Source: a virus. From it: a stretch of DNA of 57,889 nucleotides. The stretch lies in the IMG/VR virus record IMGVR_UViG_3300021131_000007, positions 1 through 57,889 of that record. One strand, given 5' to 3'. Both the position numbers and the translations under genes were made by a program. Shown here piece after piece: positions 51,559 through 57,889 of this stretch. The number at the start of each line of letters is the position of its first letter. Position 1 is the stretch's first letter. The notes beneath the pieces were generated by a model. The model was not told the DNA's origin. It saw only the letters and a program-made list of their open reading frames with translations, and made no database searches.

Positions 51559-53389
51559 TTTTAGCGATTTTTTAGGTGCACTTGAAGAAGATGCATTTGA
51601 AGAAACTCCTGTAGAAATTGAAGAATTTGTAACTTCAAAAGATTATTTAGGGCTTCCGCCTTTATCTGAATATCAGTATCAGATGATTAAAGCCTCTACC
51701 CAAATATATAAAAAAGAAACATTAATTAAGTTATTTGGTGAAGAAGAAGGTGGAAAAAGATGGAATCAAACTTGTAATGAAGTTATTTTTCAATTAGGTA
51801 AAGGATCTGGAAAAGACTATACCTCTACTATTGCTTGTTCATATGTAGTTTATTTATTGTTATGCTTAAAAGATCCTGCTAGATACTATGGAAAGCCTCC
51901 AGGAGATAGCATTGATATTATTAACGTTGCTATTAACGCCATCCAGGCACAACAAGTTTTCTTTAAAGGTTTTACAAATAGAATTACTAGATGTAGATGG
52001 TTTGATGGAAAATATCAACAAAAGGTAAGTAGTTTTATTTTTGATAAGGGAATTACAGTACACTCGGGTCACTCTCAAAGAGAATCTTGGGAAGGTTACA
52101 ACCTTTTATTTGCTGTACTTGATGAAATTTCAGGATTTGATTTGGATTCAACCAGCGGAAATGAACAAGCAAAAACTGCCTCATCTATCTATAAAATGTT
52201 TCGTGGTTCTGTAGATTCTCGTTTTCCATTGTTTGGCAAAGTTTTGCTTCTTTCTTTCCCACGTTTTAAAAACGATTATATCCAACAAAGATACAATGAA
52301 GTTGTGGCGGAGAGAGAAGTTGTTATTCGCAAACATACGTTTAAAGTAGATGAAGATCTTCCAGATGGAACTGAGGGTAATGAATTTCATATTGAATGGG
52401 ATGAAGATCATATTCTTAGCTATAATGTACCAAGAGTTTTTGCTTTAAAGCGACCAACTTGGGAAATTAACCCAACAATTAAAATTGAAGATCTTGCTAT
52501 GAATTTTTATTCAGATCCTATTGATGCTCTTTCTAGATTTGCCTGCATGCCTCCAGATGCAGTAGATGCTCTTTTCCATTCCCGTGAAAAAGTTGAAGCA
52601 GCATTTAGTAATTTAAATATTGCATTAGATGAAACTAATTCATTTAAAGATTGGTTTCAGCCAGATCCAGAAAAAGCATATTATATTCACGTTGACTTAG
52701 CTCAAAAACATGACCATTGTGCAGTAACTATGGCTCACGTAGATAGATGGGTTACTATGAAAATGGCGGGAGCCTACACAGATGCCCAACCTTATGTAAT
52801 AGTTGATGCTATTAGATACTGGACTCCTACAAAAGAAAAATCAGTTGATTTTACAGAAGTTAAAAATTATATAATTAGTTTAAAACAACGTGGATTTAAT
52901 ATCAAGCGTGTAACATTTGACCGTTGGAATTCATTTGACATGATGGAACAATTAAAATCTTATGGAATGAATTGTGAAGTTTTATCTGTTGCCAAAAAGC
53001 ATTATGAGGATATGCTTTTATGCGTTATGGAAGAAAGATTAAATGGTCCTAAAATTAATCTAATTATTGATGAATTACTTGAGCTTAGAATTGTTAAAAA
53101 AGATAAGGTAGATCACCCTAGAAAAGGTTCAAAAGACCTTGCAGATGCTACTTGCGGGGCAATTTATAATGCGATATCATTAACTCCTAAAGGTGATGGA
53201 GAAATCCATGTTTATAGTTATAATGCTTTTGATGAAGAAGTAGAGCGTGATACAGACGTCAGAGGCAATCAAATAATTAGGGCGGAAAAGAAAAAAGAAA
53301 TTCCAGGAAATGTAAGAGATTATCTTGGTATAGATTCTGATGACGATATGCCTGCGGATGGATTTGTAGATAATTTTAGGATACTTTAA
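51551..53389 (+). CDS. Terminase large subunit
   Basis: The 612-residue motor starts at TTG 51551. The ATPase has Walker A GKGSGKD (83-89) and Walker B LLFAVLDEIS (Asp191, Glu192). The nuclease domain has YIHVDLAQKHDH near 380 and KDLADATCGA near 532, with the acidic residues of RNase H-like terminase nucleases. It packages DNA into the prohead and cuts the concatemer. Unlike the common TerL-portal order, the portal is 15 kb further on (reading around the ends if circular), with lysis, fibre and modification genes in between. Confidence 0.92.
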   Translation: MTDFSDFLGALEEDAFEETPVEIEEFVTSKDYLGLPPLSEYQYQMIKASTQIYKKETLIKLFGEEEGGKRWNQTCNEVIFQLGKGSGKDYTSTIACSYVVYLLLCLKDPARYYGKPPGDSIDIINVAINAIQAQQVFFKGFTNRITRCRWFDGKYQQKVSSFIFDKGITVHSGHSQRESWEGYNLLFAVLDEISGFDLDSTSGNEQAKTASSIYKMFRGSVDSRFPLFGKVLLLSFPRFKNDYIQQRYNEVVAEREVVIRKHTFKVDEDLPDGTEGNEFHIEWDEDHILSYNVPRVFALKRPTWEINPTIKIEDLAMNFYSDPIDALSRFACMPPDAVDALFHSREKVEAAFSNLNIALDETNSFKDWFQPDPEKAYYIHVDLAQKHDHCAVTMAHVDRWVTMKMAGAYTDAQPYVIVDAIRYWTPTKEKSVDFTEVKNYIISLKQRGFNIKRVTFDRWNSFDMMEQLKSYGMNCEVLSVAKKHYEDMLLCVMEERLNGPKINLIIDELLELRIVKKDKVDHPRKGSKDLADATCGAIYNAISLTPKGDGEIHVYSYNAFDEEVERDTDVRGNQIIRAEKKKEIPGNVRDYLGIDSDDDMPADGFVDNFRIL

Positions 53390-53391
53390 TT

Positions 53392-53631
53392 ATGAAGTTA
53401 CTCAAGAGTAAAAAACCTGATATAGATTACGAACAGCTATATCATGATTCCCAGCAAAAATTAAGCTGGTACATTGATGCACTTGAGCAAAAACAAATAC
53501 AATGTGATACAATTGAACAAGTTGTTTCTAGTTTGAAGCAAGAAAATGCCCAACTTAAAAAAGAGTTGGAAGCCCTAAAGCAGGGACTTATAGATTTACC
53601 TAAACTATTGGGTAAAAACCTAGGAAAATAA
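53392..53631 (+). CDS. Small coiled-coil protein
   Basis: The 79-residue protein has a heptad-rich helix (IDALEQKQIQCDTIEQVV, then SSLKQENAQLKKELEALKQG) and a basic C-terminus (LPKLLGKNLGK). It begins three bases after the terminase stop. It may be a structural or oligomerising accessory; no family recognised. Confidence 0.62.
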   Translation: MKLLKSKKPDIDYEQLYHDSQQKLSWYIDALEQKQIQCDTIEQVVSSLKQENAQLKKELEALKQGLIDLPKLLGKNLGK

Positions 53632-53652
53632 ACCAAATAAGAAAAGGAAAAT

Positions 53653-54702
53653 ATGAAAACAAATAAAAAGATTACCATTGCTATCGCTGCAGCCCTAGCA
53701 TTCACAGGTATCTCAACATCAGCACATGCTGCTCCACTATCAGTAACAGTAGCAGGCTCAGCAAATGCAACAACTTCTGCAGCACCAGCAACGATTGCAG
53801 TTCCTGCATCTAACGTAATTGATTCAGGTCACTCTATTGCTCTTGCAGCAACAGCAGATACGAACACTGTAGTAACATTTACTGCATCTGGTTCTGTAAA
53901 GCTTGTTTCAGCACTTAATACAACACCAGCACCAGTTAATACTGCTTCTGGTGTAACATCTGCTTCTGTAACCTCACAAGGTTCAGCAGTAACAGAATAT
54001 GCTTATACAACAAGCACATCAGTTGGTTCTGTAACTATTACAAATGGTGCATATTCAACTATCGTATACATTCAAGGTACAGCAGGAGCAGCATCTAATG
54101 TTTCTGTTTCTGTTCCAGCTTCAGCAGCAATTAACACTGCCCCAACAATTTCTGTTTCAGCAACAGACGTTTTTGGCAACGCAGTTGGTGGAGAAACCGT
54201 ATCAGTAACCGTAATTGGAGGAACATTCTCTGATCTTACTGTAACTAAGTCCCTAGTTACATCAACAGCAGCAAATGTGCTTGCTGATAATACTTTGACT
54301 TTGGGTTCAAAGTCTGCAACTTTGGCTGCAGTTTCTGCAGGTACAGTAACAGTAGTTGCTACTGATACATCAATCGGTTCAGCAGTAACAGGATTGCCTG
54401 CACCAGTTAAATCAATTGCAGCATCATTTTCTGTATCAGATCTAAATGCTTCAATTTCAGCATTGCAATCACAAATTGCAAGTTTGAGCAACACAGTTGC
54501 AGTCCTACAATCTCAACTAGCAACTGAAAAAGCAGCACATGCTGCAGACTCAGCAACAGCAACAACTGCACTTGCAAATGCAAAGGCTACATCAGATGCA
54601 GCAGCAGCAACTGCAGCAGCAGCATATAAGGCAGAGTATAACGCTCTTGCTACAAAGTGGAACAAGGCTCATCCAAAAGCTAAGGTTGCACTAAAGAAGT
54701 AA
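53653..54702 (+). CDS. Secreted beta-sandwich and coiled-coil protein
   Basis: The 349-residue protein has a clear signal peptide: KTNKK, a hydrophobic core ITIAIAAALAFTGIS and a cleavage site STSAHA|AP. The body is Ser/Thr/Ala-rich with two Ig-like beta domains (SNVIDSGHSIALAATADT, TIVYIQGTAG and NAVGGETVSVTVIGG). Then comes a coiled coil (LNASISALQSQIASLSNTVAVL) and an Ala-rich end (ATAAAAYKAEYNALATKW). It follows AAGGAAAA and is closed by a strong terminator. A secreted protein made by a phage could coat the cell surface, block superinfection or modify lysis. Composition is host-like, so a host origin is possible. Confidence 0.68.
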   Translation: MKTNKKITIAIAAALAFTGISTSAHAAPLSVTVAGSANATTSAAPATIAVPASNVIDSGHSIALAATADTNTVVTFTASGSVKLVSALNTTPAPVNTASGVTSASVTSQGSAVTEYAYTTSTSVGSVTITNGAYSTIVYIQGTAGAASNVSVSVPASAAINTAPTISVSATDVFGNAVGGETVSVTVIGGTFSDLTVTKSLVTSTAANVLADNTLTLGSKSATLAAVSAGTVTVVATDTSIGSAVTGLPAPVKSIAASFSVSDLNASISALQSQIASLSNTVAVLQSQLATEKAAHAADSATATTALANAKATSDAAAATAAAAYKAEYNALATKWNKAHPKAKVALKK

Positions 54703-54718
54703 ATTAATACAATTAGGG

Positions 54719-54742
54719 AGGGCGGGATACTAATTCCGCCCT
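54719..54742 (+). terminator. Strong hairpin terminator with T-tract
   Basis: GGGCGG (54720-54725) pairs with CCGCCC (54736-54741), extended by A-T at the outside, and runs into TTTTT. It lies four bases before the next promoter element, so one transcript ends and another begins at almost the same point. Confidence 0.88.
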
Positions 54743-54745
54743 TTT

Positions 54746-54754
54746 TGGTATAAT
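54746..54754 (+). promoter_or_regulatory. Extended -10 promoter (TGGTATAAT)
   Basis: The exact element directly follows the terminator T-tract and ends nine bases before ATG 54764. It should drive the small membrane protein and CHAP lysin, probably with little or no leader. Confidence 0.62.
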
Positions 54755-54763
54755 GGAGACAAG

Positions 54764-55039
54764 ATGAATACACAAATATGGTCATGGGCATTATCTACAA
54801 TAGGTGTTATAGGCATATATCTTACTGGTAGAAAAAACTGGCGGGGATATGCAGTAGGCATTTGTACAGAATGTGCTTGGGTAGCATATAGCATGCAGAC
54901 AAAACAATGGGGTTTTATTTTTGGATCAACAATTTATATTTCTGTATATTTGTTTAATATTAATAAATGGATTACAGAAGCTAAATCGTTCAAGAATAAA
55001 GTTCATCTAAATATATTTCATACAAGGAAGGTAAAATAA
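54764..55039 (+). CDS. Small membrane protein, possible holin
   Basis: The 91-residue protein has three hydrophobic segments: about 4-22 (IWSWALSTIGVIGIYLTG), 28-45 (YAVGICTECAWVAYSM) and 48-66 (WGFIFGSTIYISVYLFNI). The tail is basic (KSFKNKVHLNIFHTRKVK). Size, topology and position directly before the lysin fit a holin or holin-like lysis protein. The W-rich repeat also recalls half of a PnuC-like transporter, so a transporter fragment remains an alternative. A second holin-like gene is at 36796. Confidence 0.62.
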   Translation: MNTQIWSWALSTIGVIGIYLTGRKNWRGYAVGICTECAWVAYSMQTKQWGFIFGSTIYISVYLFNINKWITEAKSFKNKVHLNIFHTRKVK

Positions 55040-55040
55040 T

Positions 55041-55589
55041 ATGACAGCAAAAGCAGTACCAGCGGTAGGGGCAAATAAGCCAGGATCAGCAGCACGTTTT
55101 CTTGAGGTAGCAATGTCTCAAGTTGGTGTAGTAGAAGGTCCAAAAGATAATGAAACAGATTACGGCAAGTTCACAGGTCATGACGGACAAGCATGGTGTG
55201 GTTCTTTCATGATGTGGTGTGCAAAGCAAGCAGGAGTAACAATTCCAAATGTTGTTTATACTCCAGCAGGAGCAGATGCATTTAAAAAAGCTGGAACATG
55301 GACAGATGCTGATAAAGCAGATCCAAAACCAGGAGATTTAATTTTCTTTCATTTCTCAGCAGCAGCAAAGCCAACAGATTTAATTCAACACGTAGGTGTT
55401 GTTCTAAAGAATAACGGTGATGGAACAATCACAACTGTAGAAGGAAATACATCACCAGATCATAAGCCATCTGGAAGTCCTGATAATGGTGGAGAAGTTG
55501 CATCAAATATTCGTGGATATAAAGTTGGAAATAAAGCTGGAAAATGGGCAACTGTTGTTGGTTTCGGAAGACCAGCATACACTGCATAA
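55041..55589 (+). CDS. CHAP-domain endolysin
   Basis: The 182-residue enzyme has a CHAP amidase/endopeptidase domain: Cys53 (GQAWCGSFMMWC), His117 (IQHVGVV) and an acidic residue near 135 (TTVEGNTS). GDLIFF near residue 98 is the usual strand before the His. It has no signal peptide, so release would depend on a holin. It follows AAGGAAGG. There is no separate cell-wall-binding domain, as in many compact lysins. Function: cleavage of peptidoglycan at the end of infection. Confidence 0.9.
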   Translation: MTAKAVPAVGANKPGSAARFLEVAMSQVGVVEGPKDNETDYGKFTGHDGQAWCGSFMMWCAKQAGVTIPNVVYTPAGADAFKKAGTWTDADKADPKPGDLIFFHFSAAAKPTDLIQHVGVVLKNNGDGTITTVEGNTSPDHKPSGSPDNGGEVASNIRGYKVGNKAGKWATVVGFGRPAYTA

Positions 55590-55609
55590 AACTAATTAAG
55601 TAATCATTC

Positions 55610-55618
55610 TGGTATAAT
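55610..55618 (+). promoter_or_regulatory. Extended -10 promoter (TGGTATAAT)
   Basis: The exact element lies in the 64-base gap after the lysin. The expected transcript start near 55625 falls within a downstream hairpin, followed by GGAGG and a TTG start at 55654. Confidence 0.6.
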
Positions 55619-55621
55619 GGG

Positions 55622-55659
55622 CATGTAGACACATTCTACATGGAGGTCAATAATTGACC
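55622..55659 (+). promoter_or_regulatory. Two hairpins over the ribosome site and start codon
   Basis: CATGTAGA (55622-55629) pairs perfectly with TCTACATG (55635-55642). GGTCAA (55645-55650) pairs with TTGACC (55654-55659), a perfect stem that contains part of the GGAGG ribosome site and the TTG start. The pair could limit or regulate translation of the surface protein, although a transcript starting near 55625 would keep only part of the first stem. Confidence 0.6.
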
Positions 55660-57840
55660 AGAAAGATTAAATTTATAATAGCAACTCTGTTTACCACAGG
55701 GTTGCTATTTCTTTTCCCGTCCAATAAAGCACATGCTGATGATACGGCGGTAGTTGATACAACTAGCCAACCAGTATTAGACCCATCAGTAAGTATAGAA
55801 AATAACAGCACTATAACAATTAACAGTGTACAAAATAAAATAGATTCAGCCACATCCACACTTCAATCTACAGCCCAAATAGATTCCGCAGCAATAATAA
55901 ATTCTATACAAACAAATGTCCCTAATGCAGACACTCAAACAGCAGTTCAAATAGCAACAACGCAAGATCCAATTTCAACAGCAGTTCAAGATGCTACTTT
56001 AAAAATACAAATAGCAAATCAGGCTATAGATTCTGCCACATCTGCTATTAAAATTGTTAACTCTAATCAATTAGTTGTAGATTCTCAAACAGTAATAGTT
56101 TCTAATATTCAATTGCAAATAGATAGTGCTACCGCAAATGTAGATAGTACTACAACCACATTACAATCAGCACAAAATACATTATCGTCTGCTCCTTTAT
56201 CAACAATTAATGTAACGGCTTCTGGAGTTATTGCAACAGTTTATCGTGCTCAAAATGGAGCATCACCATCGTTAAATAATTTAGGTAATCCCGTAGAAAC
56301 TTTAGTAGTACCATCAATATCGTATAACTGGGGTAGTGGACAAATTCTTAACTCTGGTTTATCTGATCACGTTATAGTTGTTTTTAACGGACAAATAACA
56401 GTACCAAACACTACAGATATTTATTATGCTGTTTATTCAGATGACGGTTCAAAATTGTATATAAATGGACAATTGATTATAAACAACTGGAGAGATCAAG
56501 GTTTAACGTGGAGTCCTTACAGTCAACATTTTACAGTTACCCCAGGACAAACTCAAGATATTACTCTTTACTATTATGAAAATGGTGGCGGAGCGGGAGT
56601 TACAATGGGATGGGGATACAATAATATTTGGACATCTCCTACTTCAGTTAATTATAGCCATGTAACATCTACAACTTCAGCTCCAAATCCAGCTTTAGTT
56701 CAAGCAGTAACAGATGCTCAGAAAGCTTTAAATGATGCTCAAAATAATTTAAATACCACACAACAACAATTGTCTGAAGCAATAAATAATTTAGCAACAG
56801 CACAAAATAATCTTCAAATATCTTTACAAACTGCTAACGCTCTTGCGGATACTGCAACAGTAGCAGTTCAAACAGCAGTAACTGCTATGGATAATTCAGT
56901 GCAAGTTACAAATGATTACTATGCACAAATTGCAGCAGCAAAAGCAGCAACAGATGCCCTTGCTGCACAACAAGCAGCAGATAGACAAGCAGCACTAAAA
57001 GCAGCAGCGGATGCTGCTGCAGCCAAAGCCCAAGCAGATGCATTAGCAGCCCAACAGGCTGCAGATAAAGCAGCAGCAGATAAAGCAGCAGCGGATGCTG
57101 CTGCAGCTAAAGCACAGGCAGATGCCAAAGCAGCACAAGATGCTGCTGATGCTAAAGCCAAACAAGATGCTGCAGATGCTGCAGCAAAAGCTGCACAAGA
57201 CGCTGCAAATGCTAAAGCAGAAGCAGATGCAAAATTAACTGCACAACAAGCAGCAGATCAAGCTGCAAAAGATGCACAAGCAAAAGCAACAGCAGATAAA
57301 GCAGCAGCGGACGCTGCAAAAGCTCAAGCAGATAAAGTTTTGCAAGACGCAATTGGAGTAAAACCAAATAATCCAGATCAACTTTCAGATACAGTAGTTA
57401 AAGAAGCTCCTGCCGAATTACTAGTTCCACATATTCAAGTAGATCTAAAAGGAGTAGAGAATGGTGGCATTCAATTCTTTGGTACTAAGAGTGCACCTCA
57501 AGTTGTTGGAGAAGATGGTAATCTTACACCACCAGCCCCACCTCCAGGATCTGGTTTACCAATACCTGCAGATGCAATCACTACTGCTGATACATTTATC
57601 GGACAACCAGGTGGTGCTAGTTTCAATGCTCCAGATGTTGCTGTCCCTGTTGTTTTAACACCAGTGACTGGTGCACTTGCTGCAGTACCTGGAGTACAAG
57701 CAATTAATCAAACATTTGTTGCAATGGCAAACATTGGAAACGATATGTCACCTGTAACAAGAAAGAAAGCTAAAAAAATCTTAGTAACTACAGTTGTCGT
57801 AGGACAAATAGTAGCACTTAGAAGGAGGTTCGGCAAATGA
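55654..57840 (+). CDS. Secreted PA14-domain surface protein with Ala-rich stalk
   Basis: The 728-residue protein starts at TTG 55654. It has a signal peptide (RKIKFIIATLFTTGLLFLF, ending AHA|DD), a helical region with repeated QIDSA-like units to about 180, and a PA14 domain near 190-350 (YYAVYSDDGSKLYINGQL, IINNWRDQG), a fold that often binds sugars. Then comes a long Ala/Lys/Asp-rich coiled stalk (420-560). A Pro-rich segment (LTPPAPPPGSGLP) precedes the end, which has a short hydrophobic stretch (ILVTTVVVGQIVAL) and RRRFGK, like a membrane anchor. A surface-displayed or fibre-like role is inferred. The Pro-rich part could also be a hydroxylation target. Confidence 0.7.
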   Translation: MTRKIKFIIATLFTTGLLFLFPSNKAHADDTAVVDTTSQPVLDPSVSIENNSTITINSVQNKIDSATSTLQSTAQIDSAAIINSIQTNVPNADTQTAVQIATTQDPISTAVQDATLKIQIANQAIDSATSAIKIVNSNQLVVDSQTVIVSNIQLQIDSATANVDSTTTTLQSAQNTLSSAPLSTINVTASGVIATVYRAQNGASPSLNNLGNPVETLVVPSISYNWGSGQILNSGLSDHVIVVFNGQITVPNTTDIYYAVYSDDGSKLYINGQLIINNWRDQGLTWSPYSQHFTVTPGQTQDITLYYYENGGGAGVTMGWGYNNIWTSPTSVNYSHVTSTTSAPNPALVQAVTDAQKALNDAQNNLNTTQQQLSEAINNLATAQNNLQISLQTANALADTATVAVQTAVTAMDNSVQVTNDYYAQIAAAKAATDALAAQQAADRQAALKAAADAAAAKAQADALAAQQAADKAAADKAAADAAAAKAQADAKAAQDAADAKAKQDAADAAAKAAQDAANAKAEADAKLTAQQAADQAAKDAQAKATADKAAADAAKAQADKVLQDAIGVKPNNPDQLSDTVVKEAPAELLVPHIQVDLKGVENGGIQFFGTKSAPQVVGEDGNLTPPAPPPGSGLPIPADAITTADTFIGQPGGASFNAPDVAVPVVLTPVTGALAAVPGVQAINQTFVAMANIGNDMSPVTRKKAKKILVTTVVVGQIVALRRRFGK

Positions 57841-57889
57841 AATTAATTAAAGGTTTATTGTCAGACCTAGCCAATCAGATTTGGACTTT
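57837..57889 (+). CDS. Start of a truncated gene at the right edge, possibly the tail fibre
   Basis: ATG 57837 overlaps the previous stop (ATGA) and has a full AAGGAGG ribosome site nine bases upstream. Seventeen codons are visible (MKLIKGLLSDLANQIWT) before the edge. If the window ends are joined, this frame continues without a stop into the truncated fibre gene at position 2. That would make it the fibre's N-terminus; the join is not proven. Confidence 0.6.
   Translation, partial: MKLIKGLLSDLANQIWT

Noticed and set aside
56919-57161. Minus-strand Ala-rich frame
   Set aside because: It is the complement of GCA/GCT repeats in the Ala-rich stalk of the surface protein.
1-57889. tRNA genes, integrase, attachment site or lysogeny repressor
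   Set aside because: Gaps between genes are short (no gap above about 90 bases) and none shows a cloverleaf; no tyrosine or serine integrase motif was found in any supported gene.

Overview
The window is an AT-rich bacteriophage genome, or nearly all of one. Every gene I can support lies on the + strand, packed end to end with ATGA- or TAATG-type overlaps. It carries a full tailed-phage kit: terminase, HK97-type portal, maturation protease, capsid, tail-tube protein, a frameshifted tail-assembly chaperone pair, a very long tape measure protein and CHAP lysin. There is no tail sheath gene, so a siphovirus is expected. No integrase or lysogeny repressor was recognised, so a lytic lifestyle is likely. 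Frequent TTG starts, extended -10 promoters without a clear -35 and the small zinc-ribbon genes would fit a phage of an AT-rich aquatic actinobacterium, but the host is only a guess. Joining the two window ends would fuse the last, truncated reading frame in frame with the truncated tail fibre at the left edge, so the window may be a circular contig cut inside that gene.

Layout. 1-2.7 kb: tail fibre and a fibronectin-type tail protein with a tandem Pro-Pro-Gly-Phe-Phe repeat and an S74-type (intramolecular chaperone) C-terminus split in two. 2.7-9.7 kb: a modification cassette made of a GT60/Skp1-GlcNAc-transferase-like glycosyltransferase, seven 2-oxoglutarate/Fe(II) oxygenases of prolyl-4-hydroxylase type and a DUF6065-like protein. 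9.7-18.7 kb: portal, protease with nested scaffold, capsid, connectors and tail tube. 18.7-35.4 kb: chaperones, tape measure and tail tip proteins, ending with a second proline-rich protein that carries the same S74-type motif. 35.5-37.1 kb: small proteins, a metallophosphoesterase and a putative holin. 37.1-51 kb: replication and recombination (DnaB-like helicase, primase, SSB-like protein, DNA polymerase III alpha, RecA, three nuclease-like proteins), an eighth 2OG oxygenase, a second glycosyltransferase and many small zinc-binding proteins. 51-53.4 kb: terminase. 53.4-57.9 kb: two secreted or surface proteins, a small membrane protein and the CHAP lysin.

How it may work together. The most interesting proposal is a phage-encoded proline hydroxylation and glycosylation pathway. 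The oxygenases would hydroxylate proline, the GT60-like enzyme (family known for adding GlcNAc to hydroxyproline of eukaryotic Skp1) would glycosylate it, and the proline-rich repeats of the two tail proteins would be substrates. The first of these proteins is encoded directly upstream of the glycosyltransferase. Family membership is read from motifs; the pathway itself is inference.
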